Shown here in pieces: positions 43,685 through 56,945 of a DNA stretch of 64,000 bases; the first letter of the stretch is position 1; the number at the start of each line of letters is the position of its first letter. Source of the DNA: Bicyclus anynana (Eukaryota; Arthropoda; Insecta; Lepidoptera; Nymphalidae). Under the pieces are notes generated by a model, which made no database searches, was not told the origin of the DNA, and was given only the letters and a program-made list of their open reading frames with translations. A program made the translations under genes and the position numbers. The stretch is from positions 5,607,355-5,671,354 of the forward strand of contig NC_069104.1 of assembly GCF_947172395.1 (NCBI RefSeq). Reading direction: 5' to 3'.

Positions 43685-43999
43685 AGTCGTCGTTATCAAC
43701 CCATATACGGCTCACTGCTGAGCTCGAGTCTCCTCTCAGAATGAGAGGGGTTAGGCCAATAGTCCACCACGCACGCTGGCCCAATGCGGATTGGCAGAAT
43801 TCACACACGCAGAGAATTAAGAAAATTCCCTGGTGTGCAGGTTTCCTCACGATGATATCCTTCACTGTTTGAGACACGTGATATTTAATTTCTTAAAATG
43901 CACACAACTGAAAAATTGGAGGTGCATGCCCCGGACCGGATTCGAACCCACACCCTCCGGAATTGGAGGCAAAGGTCATATCCACTGGGCTATCACGGA
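43685..43999 (-). repeat. SINE family A copy, reverse, near full length
   Basis: Runs from CAACCCATATACGGCTCACT (3' end) to CCACTGGGCTATCACGG (5' head), with intact B-box GGATTCGAACCCACACCC. Confidence 0.88.
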
Positions 44000-44807
44000 T
44001 TTTCATTAGTAACTTAGACTAATAACCTATAGACCCGCAAAACCTACAAATTTTTCACTCCAAAAGTAAGCCACTTCTGTTATTATGTGAGTTTAAGAGC
44101 TAAGCTAATTACCCTACACGCACGCACACAAGCGTACTTATCGTAGCGTAGCGAGGCGTCAAGTGCTCCGATTTCGGGGCACATAAAAAATCGGCGACTA
44201 CACGCTATCTTTGTGTGTAAAATAATAGCCTATGTAAATAATAGCCTAGGTACAAGAATTTATAAAATCTGTTCCGTACCCATTTTCCGTTCCGTACACA
44301 TTACTTCGTACAACCCAAAACTTTACCTCTTTTTGTATAGAAAACATTATCAGAATTATTAAGCCTACATACAAAAAGTTCTAAACAGCCACAAAACAAC
44401 AAAAGTTTACAATAAGGAAGTCGGTTAAAAATAATGAATGAATAACTTGTAAGCTTCGTCAGAATTTCGGTTAAATGAATAATAAATTGTGAACTTCGCT
44501 AACAATCAATTAAAATAACAATTAGTTGAACATCATTGATTTATAAGTATACATAACATAACTCATATGCATAATAATACACATTAAACAAGCGCATGTG
44601 AATCTAAAACTCACGATGACTCACTGAAACGTGATGAATGTTTGAAAATCTATAATTGAAACAATTTATTCTAAAGTCTATGACCGTGCTCGCATAATAC
44701 CAACATGACTGACGTGTGATAAGAGATACTTATGATACATTGTTGATTCACCATCATTGTATTATTAGCCTATTAAAATTGCGTATGCCTCTCGCTGGTT
44801 AGTTACT

Positions 44808-45107
44808 ATCAACATCATTATCAATCCATATTCGGCTCACTGCTGAGCTCGTGTCTCCTCTCAGAATGGTTAGGCCAATAGTCAATCACGCTAGCTCAAT
44901 GCGGATTGGCAGACTTCACACATTGAATTGAGAATTGAGGAAATTCTCTGGTATGAAGGTTACCTCACGATGTTTTTCCTTCACCGTTTGAGACACCTTC
45001 TTAAAATGCACACAACTGAAAAGTTGAAGGTGCATGCCCCGGACCGGATTGGAACCCACACCCTTCGGAATCGGAGGCAGAGGTCATATCTACTGGGCTA
45101 TCACTGC
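44808..45107 (-). repeat. SINE family A copy, reverse
   Basis: CAATCCATATTCGGCTCACT to TACTGGGCTATCACTGC. Opposite in type to 42671 and in the same orientation as 43685. Confidence 0.87.
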
Positions 45108-45295
45108 TCTTAGTTATTATCACGTGTGTTATATCTGTACGAAAACAGGAGTTTAAGCCCAACACGCTGCCTCAGTGCAGGTCAGCGGTAAAGTGGTATA
45201 GGCGCAGTATGTTTTCAAGACAAACATAACAATAATAATATTAAAAGCCTTTATTCAGAATTTGTCTGAATGTCCTTTAGGACAAAAGCCTCCTC

Positions 45296-45400
45296 CAAAT
45301 CCTCCTACATCCTAGGGTAGAGGTAGGGTAGAGTAGGGTAGGGTAGGGATAAGGAAGAAGTGCAATACGAGTAAGTCAAAGCGAAGCTTGACCGGATCCG
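45296..45400 (+). repeat. Degenerate Helitron-like end with (GGGTAG)n
   Basis: GGTAGAGGTAGGGTAGAGTAGGG run followed by CGAAGCTTGACCGGATCCGTTAGT, the decayed reverse of the 11642 element end. Confidence 0.5.
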
Positions 45401-47150
45401 TTAGTCATAAATAATATTCACTTTGGTAGCCTACTGCGCATTTCTTGTATTTTTTTTTGTATTCATTGTATTGTATGTTTCTGTGTGTACAATAAAGTGT
45501 ATTTTCTTTCTTCTTCTTTCTAGACTTATTGCAAATAGGTTGCCTAGTTAAATTACGGCCAAACAATTCAATAGTTTGTATAAACACCTACTAGTACTCG
45601 TAGATATATCCCAGCACTTCATAAAAACAGTAAGTCTTATAATACCACATACCCAACTGGTATTTCGCCTCACAACAACAAACGATATCGAAACATTCAA
45701 AGCAGTTTGGTAACGCGCGGGCGGCGCGCAAGTCACAACCAGCTCTGTCAAGGGCAGCCGCAGCGCAGGCCGAGGTCTTTACTTTCCCACCTCGCACTCG
45801 GCACAAATCGTGAGCTCGGACATGACTACGCATTGATAACAAGACTATCGGGATCAAGGATAATTTGGGAAACAAATTTTTTTTTTACCGCCAAACAACC
45901 GAACAGGTTCAGTTTAACGATTACCTATATATTTTTTAATGTACTTATCTATATTTAGCACAATGGGTTTTGCTACATTATTTTGATAATACGTTTTTTA
46001 TTGAAAAGGACAATAGGCCAGACGGACATCGAACCTTCAAATTCTTCGTCTAATTTTTCGTACAAATTGAACTTGAAGTTCAAAGTACAAATTGAAGTTC
46101 TGGTTTAAGGTAAATGTGTCGAACATTTAACTACATTTACAAAATATGATAGCCCGCATACCCGCTTTGGCACAGTGTGGAGAATCGAAGTTCCATATAC
46201 CCTCTCCTATATGGAGGGACGTCTGTCCCTGCCTGAAGTGTGCCGTTAAAATATGCTATATATAATAAGAAGGCTTTTCCATGTTTAAATATACAAAGTA
46301 TACGCGTTTCACTACATCATATTCGGTTTCGTGCACTTTATATATGCATTTAAGTATTGCATACCCTAGGAGTTGTTTTAATAATGCTTATTAAATGAAG
46401 ATTTTTACAGTTCGGTTAATTTTTCTATCTGGTGCATACCCTGATCGACAACCTCATGCACGCCACTGATCATATTATAATTATTATCCTGTTCTTATTT
46501 TAGCATGCTCTAAAATACGTCTTCAATCACAAGTAAGTAACAACAATAGTCTTTACTGTACGTAACAATACAGCATACAATCCCAAGAACGTCCAATCCC
46601 GTTATCACAGTGTCCCAAAATCGGGTCCCTAATTGATAAAACAGTGACCCACTGATGGTTCGCAATACCCAATATAATATACGGGCAAATATAATAAAAC
46701 CGCTGGACCGGAAGACCCAGTGAGATGAATCACGCTTCCACGAATCGATACCTCCGTAGGTTGAGTCGACTCTCGCAACAGGTGAATCGATTGTAATTTT
46801 CTGAATTTCGCCCCACTCTACATAATGAGCCATACTCTGGGAATCGATTTCGATTGCATCCGATATCCATTAGGATATAATATTGAGATTTATATGAACA
46901 ACCTCGAAAAATATACCTCAATGGTTTAAAGGTTCAAATCATCATACGTCCCACTATATTATGGCCATGCATCGTTACTTAGAGGAAAGGTAAAAGAATT
47001 TGCCGTAGAATATCTATTCTAGATATATTCCTACATACACTCAATGCCGCGTAGCCAACTCCAGGGTTAATTTGTAAGTATTTAATGAAATATGACTGTT
47101 TCATAACATTTGTTATGCTAAGGATTTAACCACAACCAATAATATGCATA
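45401..47150. other. Intronic or intergenic, no gene seen
   Basis: AT-rich; 45700-45830 is GC-richer without a splice-consistent frame. Short ORFs lack coding character. Confidence 0.4.
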
Positions 47151-47436
47151 AGCCGTGATAGCTCAGTGGGTATGACCTCTGCCTCCGATTCCGGACGGTG
47201 TGGGTTCGAATCCGGTCCAGGGCATGCATCTCCAACTTTTTTGCATTTTAAGTGAGGAAAAACATCGTGAGGAAACCTGCATACCAGAGAATTTTCTCAA
47301 TTCTCTGCGTGTGTGAAGTCTGCCAATCCGCATTGGGCCAGCGTGGTGGACTATTGGCCTAACCCCTCTCATTCTGAGAGGAGACTCGAGCTCAGTAGTG
47401 AGCCGTATATGGGTTGATAATGATGATGAATGAATG
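47151..47436 (+). repeat. SINE family A copy with internal deletion
   Basis: Intact A-box and B-box (GTGTGGGTTCGAATCCGG); about 35 bp missing after CATCTCCAACTTTT; ends GATAATGATGATGAATGAATG. Confidence 0.86.
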
Positions 47437-47792
47437 AGTAATATGCAAAAAGAAAAACAAAAACATTGTAACACCAATCCAGTCACCAAAAGTTCATCTT
47501 CATCAACGGAAAAAATTCAATAATACCTAAGCATGCAACACATCTCAACTCCTATTTAAAAATAGACTTTACGGTGATACAAATAAAGTGTATTTTACAT
47601 CGTCAATCACATACAACGTGGTTGAACACAATAATTAGTATGTGCACACATAGGCTACATTGTATCGATGTCGTGCGGTGCGTGTTGCGCAGAATGCGGT
47701 GTTGCGGGCGGCAATGTGCGGCGAGCCACGTACCGGCGCCGCCGACCAACGGTAGGCCGACATTCCGTGGAAATGATCACGTGATGTGCGCC

Positions 47793-47953
47793 TAATGCTA
47801 GCCACAAACGGTCAATTATTCTCACGTTTCTGCAGTGAAAACGGCACGCGGCTAAAGTCGAGCCGTCATGTACGCAGTGACCAACACACGATCAATTAAA
47901 GTTGTGAGTGCTACAGAAACGTGAGAATAATTGACCGTTTGTGGCTAGCATTA
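47793..47953. mobile_element. 161-bp MITE with 43-bp near-perfect TIRs
   Basis: Arms 47793-47835 (TAATGCTAGCCACAAACGGT...) and 47911-47953 are inverted with one mismatch. A TA at each outer end would fit a Tc1/mariner-type TA target, but this is not certain. Confidence 0.88.
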
Positions 47954-48557
47954 CTGACAACTACTGTACCTACTTAAACCATGCCGGCAAATTAGTGCCG
48001 GTAACTCATGCCTTGATGATCGCGAAAAAATATATATTTTGACGAATTGAGAACCTCCTCCTTTTTTTGAAGTTAGTTATAAATATTCCCCTCCAAAGAC
48101 AAGATAGTGAAAAACAACTACAGCAAAGTAATACCTACTGTATTTTTTTAAATTTCGATAAAAATCAGAAATTATAATTCATTGCAAACAACAAGTATTT
48201 ATACCATAAACAGAAAACTTCATGATTTTAAACGATTGAGATGTTTGAAATAACTACATTAAAAAGGCCTCGCTGATAGGTTGTATATCTGATATATTAT
48301 TCTATACTATGTGAAAAGAAAAAGCCACTAGATATTCATTTAGAAATAGTAAAAAAAAAGCAATATCTAACACAGGTTTAATTACTCACACAAAAAAGCC
48401 CATTAATCACCGCCCGATCCAATTCACCCACATTTGAGAAACCAAATGAATGAATGATAAATAACATTGTCGAGGTGAGATGTTATCTGAAGTGGCGGGA
48501 TTCCCCAAAAAACCAGTAGTTAAGTAAATACCTACTCGTATCTACGCACGATTCATA

Positions 48558-49155
48558 ACGCCAGCCACACACGGTCAAGTATATCGCAAGTCTGCACGTT
48601 TCGAACGTATGTATGTGGATATATATGTCCACTGGCGTGCACTACATAGATGCATAAATGCTCTGCCTACCCTGAGCACGCATTACGAACCTGTATTTGT
48701 AGAGGATTTTTTTGTTTTGTACAATTTCTATTTACTTACTTACCCTTGTGAAGAACCTTGTGCACGCCACTCTGTATGTCCATATCTTTGGGACGTCTTA
48801 CAGCCTACAGCCTATAGGGCTGGACGTTTTATGACATATGACATTTCACTGAATTCGTCAGACATATGCTATATCAATTTTCAAAATGGCGCCCGTAAAT
48901 GGAAAACTGCAGGCCGGAACAAATATACTTCTAATAATCTAGGTACCAAAACTATGTTTGTCACCGCATGCGGCACTATAAAGTATTTAGTTAGTTTACA
49001 TTGTGATACTTGTTTTTCTCCTTTCAGTTCATTACGCTTAAGCAGTTAGGTTTTTGTTTTTATAATAATAAATTTTTACAACACTATTTTTCACTGCCCA
49101 CATCCCTAAGCGAGCTGCAGAGTTGACGATAAACTTGACCGCGTGTGGCCGGCGT
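48558..49155. mobile_element. 598-bp MITE with 24-bp TIRs
   Basis: ACGCCAGCCACACACGGTCA at the left pairs with TGACCGCGTGTGGCCGGCGT at the right. The motif GCCACA-ACGGTCAA is shared with the 47793 MITE ends, so they may be one superfamily. 51509-51574 repeats its right end. Confidence 0.75.
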
Positions 49156-49732
49156 AAGATGATTCGTGGTAATTTTACCATTTTATACTAATAAATTATT
49201 TCTAGAAACGCGTTAAGCGTCTATGCAATCTATGACAGGTACCTATAACGCGAAAATAAAAACAAAATCAGTTGATATTTTTTCGTGCTTTTTCCTTATA
49301 CTTATTATACTAACTAGCCCAATGTGAAAAAACCGCGCAGTTTTACAACAACAATAATTGAAATCATACACGAACTTGCAATTTGTAAATCGGTGTAGTG
49401 GAAAAAACATGTGGTTTTATATACAACTTTCACGCTATGTGGTGCGAATAAAATTTTCGCGAATAGGTGGGTAGAGTGGTCATTAAAGATGTAGATTGTA
49501 GACGAATGCCGAGACCCTATTAGACCAGGCGCTGTGAGGTATTGAGTTTACATAGTCCGAGGACCGCATTCTGTTTACAGTTTTAAACTCAGAAAATCAT
49601 GCAGATTACGATTCTGCATGTTGCCAGGAGATTATAACAAGTGACAATAAACAATGACACAGTAAGTAGGTACTCTTAGGTAGGTATAATTTCGCAGTCC
49701 GAACCATCGAATATATGTCTCTGTGAAACCCA

Positions 49733-49945
49733 AATTTGGCTGTTGAGAGGCTTCAGCCATGGCTAGTTACCACCCTACCGGCAAAGACGTACCGCCAAGC
49801 TATCTAGCGTTCCGGTACGATGTTGTGTAAAACCGAAAGGGATGTGGATTTTCATCCTACTCCTAACAAGTTAGACCACTTGCATCTTAGATTGCATTAT
49901 CACTAACCATCAGGTGAGATTGTAGTCAAGGGCTAACTTTCCAAC
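49733..49945 (+). repeat. SINE family C body
   Basis: GAGAGGCTTCAGCCATGGCT, AAAGACGTACCGCCAAGC, TGGATTTTCATCCTACTCCT, CATCAGGTGAGATTGTAGTC. No tRNA head. Confidence 0.72.
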
Positions 49946-52900
49946 TTTAGAAATCAATGACAGTTTACTTACCTTCGCCCGCCATGTACTAAATTAAATT
50001 ACCTAACATGTGCCCTAGCGCTAAACCGCTGTTGGTACTACAAAATTTACCTACCTAACATAAATAAATCAAATATCATAAGTATTGAATAAAACAACTT
50101 TCATGTTAATCAACAGTAAAAATTTGAATAAAGTCAAGGAAAACAAAAGAAATACAAACCTTTGAACTTGGTACTGGTTTATTATTACGACGAAATATAT
50201 AATTTTAATTTAATTGCTCGAGGTAATATTAAGGGTAAAACGCAAATAGTGCAACGCATTGCTACATGCAACTGCAAATGATATTGTTGTATTTCGCGCA
50301 CTTTATTGGGTGCGTTCAACGCGTAGTGCTTTAATAGGCAATTCATTTTACACAGTCCAATACACACGCACGTAAGATGTTTGTTAGAGATAACATGAAC
50401 TTTAAGATTAACCTAGGTCTGTCATAAAGCCACTGGGCTATTATATCTTCTGAGGATATTGATTCCACATATAATCCCGATCAATAATAAATGAATTACT
50501 CTTTATACTGAGATAAAATAAGAAATGAGTATATAAGAGGAAGTCTGAAAGTGGCGCCAGTGACAGAAAAATTGAGGAGTAAAAGGTTAACTTGGTATGT
50601 ACATATATTGCGAAGCGATGAATTCATATTACTAGATAAATATTAAATTTGCAAGTGGAGTGGAGACACAAGAGGAGAAGAAGGCCTAAGAAGAGATGAT
50701 CGGAGTGTGTAAAAGAGATAATCAGTTGACGAATGGAGAAGATTGATATATTTTACCGACCCCACTTAAGTCGGAGAACTGATAAGGGAAAGAAGATGAT
50801 AATGCTTTATACTAGACTAATTTAGTTTAGTTATTTTTAGCCCTCAAATCCACCATGATCCCTCCATAGTTGGTTATCGTACTTAAGTATGTTAGGAGAA
50901 GATGCACACAAATTTTCACCTATATAAACTCACGAAGGTCTGGTTTTAAATATAAATGGAGCATGACCAGCTTTTCAACATCTCTAGACCATAGTCCTAA
51001 TTTTCTCGCGTCAAAAATACAAATCTTAAATTTAGAATTTTAGCTCGTATGTAATAACATTTTCATGAATAAAATATACCTACACTAGACATAAAAATGA
51101 ATTATTTAAAACGTATTAAAATTTATTAATATATATTTTTAATATTAACCATGCCACACGCAGGAGGCAAGAACTAGAACTAGTTGTATTGCAAGTAAAC
51201 TTGAATCACAAATATCCGTAACTGGTTCAATAAGTTATGTATCGCATTGACCCATTAAACTAATTGCGTAAACAGCGGGCAACGCAGCGTTTAGTCGGAA
51301 CAACGCTTTTGTAAACAACATACAAAAAGATGTCATTTCGTTTACAAAATATTAACGCGAATGTTGTGAAATTATTAAATTTGTTTATATTAGAATGGAT
51401 AATCGTTCAGCCATTCTCAATCAAGTGTACCTATAAGTCTGCAGGACGATTAAGGATATATTACCATTATCGAAATGGGTAATAAATAATAATATGGTTT
51501 AGATACTTTTTTATTGCCCATATCCCTAAGCGTCGTACTGACTTGACATTAAACCCGATCGTGAGTGACTGGCATTGCTCGAAAGTCTTGGAGAAAATGA
51601 AAAGAGTTATTTTTTTAAATTGGAAAAAGAGTTTGACAACCCCCATCACGCATGGAAAGGTTTAATTTAGTCTAAGACGCGATGGACGAGAGCACTTTCC
51701 TAAAATATTAAACTACTTAGCTTACTACTACTCCGCGTGTTATATGTATATTTTTTAGGTAAATACTACATTTTATATTTATTTATAGGCATTATATAAA
51801 ACACGATTTTTCAATTTTACGAAAGAGTAATGTGGGCATAAATGTAAGGCTTATTACAAAAAAAAATATTATGAAGAGGAAACAGGGGTGAAATGGATGA
51901 GAGCATTGGTTTTTTAATATTTAGGAACCGCCAAACTGGAATATATCCATAAAGTATGTATCTACACATTATAAAGAAACAAAAAGTAAAAAATATCTCC
52001 TTCAAAACAGGTTCGCATAGTATGCAGTGCATTTATGCATCTATTAAGTACACGCCACTGTACAGTAATTGTTTACCCAAAACCGTTAAGTCACAAAAGC
52101 TAACCATTCCGTGCCCGATGCCCATAAGAGCCAGCTGTCAATAGACGCCAAATGTTTACATCTCGCGCACAACGCGTATTGGAACGGCACACAGACGGCA
52201 CTAACAAGGATGGCCTAGTTGAGGCGGACGGCGACGACCGGTTCCTATTCGTCGTAAGACTCGGTAAGTATTTGTTGCAATGTTGAACTTTTTATCTTTT
52301 TATTCGACTGAGGACAAATAATTTCACATAATAAAAAAACAAAGCCCTCAAAACCACTTTAAAAACTACTACATATATTTTTTATATACTGTTTCTAATT
52401 TTTTACTGTTTCTAATTGTTTTCTGCGAGGGTTATTAATAAAATAAAAATAGGTGCGACCTTTTTTGTATCCTCATAATTTCAAAAAGACTTTTACTGAC
52501 AGATTGTTTAAAATGTGGTCGTCGGCAGCTAGTAGAAAATAAAACCCTTGAAATTGTGAAAATAATCCATTTGAGCGGTTACTTCTTCACGCGTTCTTCA
52601 CATACATAGCAATTCAAATAAGTCTGTAGCGAGCAATTTTATAGGCTTTGTTTCATTGAGATTCTGAACTAGATTTCACGCGAACGATGTGAATAATAAA
52701 AACAAATAAAAACTAAATAACCAAACAAAAATATCATAAAATAAACTAAAACAAACATTGTCGCTAAGTAAGTACCTATAATGTCGGTATGCCGAATCGT
52801 TTCGAACCTCGCTCCCAGCTGCCCACCAACCTAATCGTATTCATTTAATGGGCGAAAAGTGATAAATTTTGTAAGTCAAGGTCACCAGAGGGTTCAAACG

Positions 52901-53434
52901 TCTCATTCACCCCGTTCCACCCTCTTTGCTAATGGTGCGGGACATTCTTTCAACTCCCGCCCGCTTTCGTCTGGTAAAAATATTTACCGATTCTTTACCC
53001 ATGTTCCGGTAAATAGGCCGTCGCAAGTATATATATATCACGGGATTAGGTTAGTGTCGTAACACACTTCCCCCTTGCCCTATTTAGTACCATTTGTACC
53101 TAAATCTAAGTTCGTGTTAGTAGGGTTGTGGCTTACATTTAAGGGATTGACTTCACCTTAACAATGTACTTTTATTATCTCGTATAGGTACTGGGGGCTG
53201 GTTTAAAGCATGATATTATGTGGACATCATAATCTATAGATCATCATTACACTATCGAACGTCAGTGAAACATTCCCCAAAAAGCTCTACATAGCGCGCC
53301 CATTAATAGCGCGGCAACAAATTCACTTGCAAAAAATAACTACTTCGATTTTAAGAAGCAATTACAGCAGTACTTCCCCGGTTGCAGGTGATAGCCAGCT
53401 ACCTACGACAGTACTCCGAGTCTCTTTAGACTGG
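49946..53434. other. No gene seen; one MITE end
   Basis: AT-rich. 51509-51574 (ATTGCCCATATCCCTAAGCG...) matches the right end of the 48558 MITE. 50640-50790 (GAAGAAGGCCTAAGAAGAG..) resembles a decayed LINE end but is too worn to call. Confidence 0.4.
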
Positions 53435-53530
53435 TTTTAGAGTCACGCTGACAAGACGCTGACCGTCGGCGCTGACACGGTGGTCTGCGCGCTACGCTAC
53501 ATTCAGCGTCCGGTCAGCGTGACTCTAAAA
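53435..53530. mobile_element. 96-bp MITE with perfect 18-bp TIRs
   Basis: TTTTAGAGTCACGCTGAC (53435-53452) is the exact inverse of 53513-53530; the pairing extends to 28 bp with two mismatches (..GACGCTGA). Confidence 0.85.
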
Positions 53531-55574
53531 GTAGCCCCATATTTTATGAAATTTAATTTAGTATGAATTTATGGCTGGACGATATTAGGATAAGCGATAT
53601 TACGTGGCGCTATGCGTTTAGTCAATCACCATACGAGTACATAGTTTAGCGCTTTTCCATCATAGTTAATAATCGTGGCAGTCTCTGAACATGGCACTAC
53701 AATTTTGGTGAAACAAAAACGTAATTTTCATTTTCATTCTTAGTGACGAAATTCCATAACCTTAACAAATACCAATTCATCACCTCTACGCCCTTCTGCT
53801 CGACGTCAGCTAAATTCAAACAACTTACTTCACAACTGGAGAGGTATCTGTAAAGATGTTTTGTATGACTAAGTGCGAGTTTCAAATTCACCTCTATTTA
53901 TATCTCTATGCCTAACACGATACTATAGAAAGGGAAATATTGAGGTGAATTCAAAACATCGTTACAGAATAGTCTCGCTGAATGCTAACAACTCACTCTT
54001 ATTACAATGTATTAAATAACAATCGTGAAATAGCAAAGCAATCTAACCGCACACAGCTGTGTCGCACGCCCGTAGTTTGTATCAATCTAACGCATCAATT
54101 CGGCGCTGAAAGCTAGCAGGAATTGATTAGATTGTGGCGTCGGCTCGCGATCAATTTAAATGTGGCGCAAACGATGTGGACTGAGGGCATGCGATGACTA
54201 GACCTTCTTCATTTTATGATACTTAAAGCTGAAAGTTTGTTAGCCTGAATACTCCTACCACACACACGGTAGGGAACGTAAAGTATAAGCAAATATAGGA
54301 GAGTTAGGACCGTTGTGGCATTGAAATGTAGCAGGTTTCACTCTCAGTACCAAGTTCGTGTTAGTATTAAGTGTCCAAGTATTAAGTCCAAGTATTAAAT
54401 GGTATTTTTTTACATTGTCTTCATGTCCCCAGTCGATTTTACTTGGGCAGTTGGAGAGTTGTACGGTTGAGGGTCAGAACCCTTGAACCTTCCTACTTTC
54501 CAAAGCCACAACAGTCCAAACTCTATCTAGGCTACCGTACCTATGTTAGGAGCATATGAAGACAAACTTTCAGCTTTTTTAAACTTAGGAAGGTCTGGCA
54601 TTCCAAGCTTTCGTTCTAATGCGAGCGTAACCCATGACGGTTTTTATTCTGCACTCTCGTTTAATGACCACCATGTTACAAATGTAAAAGATAGACTATC
54701 TTATGACAGTGCTGCATGTATGTGACGACTATGACAATCCAGAGAATACGAGCATAATCGACACAGGATCTCACACAAGGGTAAAGGGGTCGAAACACAT
54801 TGAAAAAAACGAAACGTGGAAAATCGCCGACAAATTAGATGCGATGATTTTACACAATCCCTAAGTCACCTCTCCGGTCGGATATTGCACCGTCATTTAT
54901 TATTAGCGCCCTGACATAAAAGAAGGGTGTTATATGTTAGATGCATCTGAGTGTCTGTCTGTAGCGTCATATCTAGTAAAGTAATGAACCAATTGTGATG
55001 CAGTTTTTATTCTTTGAAAGCTGACGGTCAATCTGGTTCTTACTCGTAGCTGAACAATGAAAATCCGACAAGCTAATTCAAAAACATCGGCATTTTCTAT
55101 TCTGATAAAAAAAATCTGACAAAAGATTTTCTAGCCAAATTCATTATTTTATAATAACATCATTCAGACTTCTATCTATGTTATAATTATGTACGGAGGT
55201 TTAACTAGGCAAGGTATACTAGGTCTCATTCCCATCTCCTATTAGTTAGCACCTAAATAACTTTGTATATACCTACCGTCTATTTATTTAGCATTCTGGT
55301 GCAAAACCTGGTTAATATTGGTTGTCAATTAAATTAACCATTTAGCCTTCCCTTTTATCTATTCCCCTCGATGTTAGCTATATACTATCACTTAACAACA
55401 AATGCAATAGCAGTCAAGCATCAACTGTCGTTAAAATAATAATAAAAAAAATCCACGGAACCCTAATAAAAAATCACAACACAACACAACACAGGCTCTG
55501 CGGATCGTTTACGTGAAAACGATCAAAACAAACATTATGTCGGGGATCGGGGCAAAAAGTGTTTTGTTTCTTTT
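53531..55574. other. No gene seen
   Basis: AT-rich. 54450-54545 shares TTTCCAAAGCCACAACAGTC with 62680-62710 and 18700-18720, a dispersed repeat of unknown type. Confidence 0.4.
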
Positions 55575-55580
55575 TTTATT
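55575..55580 (-). other. AATAAA poly(A) signal behind the possible terminal exon
   Basis: TTTATT on +, in a poly(T) context; on the minus strand AATAATAAAAAAAG. Confidence 0.35.
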
Positions 55581-55589
55581 ATTTCTCAT

Positions 55590-55652
55590 TTAGAGGTCGT
55601 TGAACTCGTCAAGGACGCGACGCACGTGGCCGGCTGGTGCGGCGAGCGGCGA
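55590..55652 (-). CDS. Possible small terminal exon, unknown gene
   Basis: Good acceptor (branch-like GCTAAC, then CACCTGCCCCCCAG), 20 codons in phase 0 (SPLAAPAGHVRRVLDEFNDL), TAA at 55592-55590, and AATAAA 10 nt further on. GC-rich against AT-rich surroundings. No matching upstream exon was found, so it is either the last exon of another minus-strand gene or an alternative 3' end within an osa intron, or chance. Confidence 0.3.
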   Translation of the reverse strand, partial: SPLAAPAGHVRRVLDEFNDL

Positions 55653-55835
55653 CTGGGGGGCAGGTGTTAGCTACCCGCGCGGGCGGCGGGGAAGAGTCCC
55701 TTGCTTGCAAAGATTTTATACTATTAGACATGTTACGTGCCTACAAACAAAATCACTGCAAATATTATCCGAATTTAGTTACTCCACTGAGCGTACACAT
55801 ACCTACACAATTTTGTGTTTACTTACATTATATAA

Positions 55836-56046
55836 CTAGCTGACGCCGCGCGGTTTCACCCGCGTGGTTCCCGTTCCCGTAGGAATACGGGGATAATATT
55901 TAGCCTTATAGCCTTCCTCTATAAATGGGCTATCTAACACTAAAAGAACTTTTCAAATCGGACCAGTAGTTCCTGAGATTAGCGCGTTCAATCAAACAAA
56001 CAAACAAACTTTTCAGTTTTATGATATTAAGTATATATATGTATAG
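55836..56046 (-). mobile_element. Helitron-like (Lep1-type) element
   Basis: On + it starts CTAGCTGACGCCGCGCGGTT, then CCCGTAGGAATACGGGGATA, CGGACCAGTAGTTCCTGAGA and (CAAA)n, ending TATATATGTATAG: the reverse of 5' TCTATAC..CTAG 3'. Confidence 0.78.
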
Positions 56047-56144
56047 TTTTTACACTTCCTGAACATTGTCTACAATCCCGAGCTGTATGTTCTAGCTATA
56101 TAATATGAACCGCTTCTGACGTTCGATTAGACTCTTTGGTACCT

Positions 56145-56250
56145 GTCATCATCATCATCCTATAAGACTGTATCCGTCCACTGCTGTAAGCCTTTCCTAG
56201 AGCGCGCCACCACACACGAGCCTCCGCCTTCCTCATCCAGCCACTTTATA
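56145..56250 (-). mobile_element. LINE 3' end (RTE-like, second family)
   Basis: CATCATCATCCTATAAGACT, CCGTCCACTGCTGTAAGCC, CGCCACCACACACGAGCCTC, GCCTTCCTCATCCAGCC: a common lepidopteran LINE 3' end in reverse. Confidence 0.6.
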
Positions 56251-56945
56251 CCTACCAATACTTATATTTTGATGACAATGCAATAATATGGTGTTGATCT
56301 GACGATGGAATCGGAAGGTCATCAAAGGAACTCCTAAAGTAAACAAGATAAGCTCATCGTTATTGGGCTCATTTGTCTAGTCCGTAATCCCCCTTAGTTT
56401 TACTTAACTATGTACTTTAGTTAACTCCAAAAACTAATTTGTATTGGGCGAGTAATGGTTACGAAAACAAATTCGCGAGAGGTAACCTCATAAAATTCAA
56501 TTGGGACCGGCGCAAGTCTTTGTTTACCGATAAATAAATAATAAATACCAATCTACCTAACGGTTGGAATTTACATAGTTTACTTTACTACTCGTATATA
56601 CAAAATACATTGGTATACTAAGTTATACTTCATTTGAAGACGTTTAAATGTAGCAAAGTGTTGTAGGTATGTATTTGGGCGTACAAATTTGAAACTTAAA
56701 TAAAATTTGTTTAGTAGTAGATGAGTTTTTTAAAAACTTTATGCGATTACCGATACCTAATAGAGTCATTTCTCTTTTCGGAAAGTTCGGAAGGAAAAGG
56801 CTACTAATAAACTAACTCAGCAGGTGCACTTGTAATTTTAATTGACATCATTTGTTTGTTTGTAGGCGATGCATTTCATCAATTGAGCCTTGTGGTGACG
56901 AAAAGCAACTGATTGTTTTTTCTCGCTACTTACTTTGACTGACAT

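Noticed and set aside
47574..47795. Possible first coding exon on the minus strand (ATG near 47764, donor GTACGTGG)
   Set aside because: Phase does not fit osa exon A and no partner exon was found.
48609..49049. 146-codon + ORF
   Set aside because: Lies entirely inside the 598-bp MITE and shows no domain.
55600..55843. Overlapping + strand ORFs of 68-79 codons
   Set aside because: No splice or family support; the minus-strand terminal-exon reading is the better explanation for the GC-rich patch.
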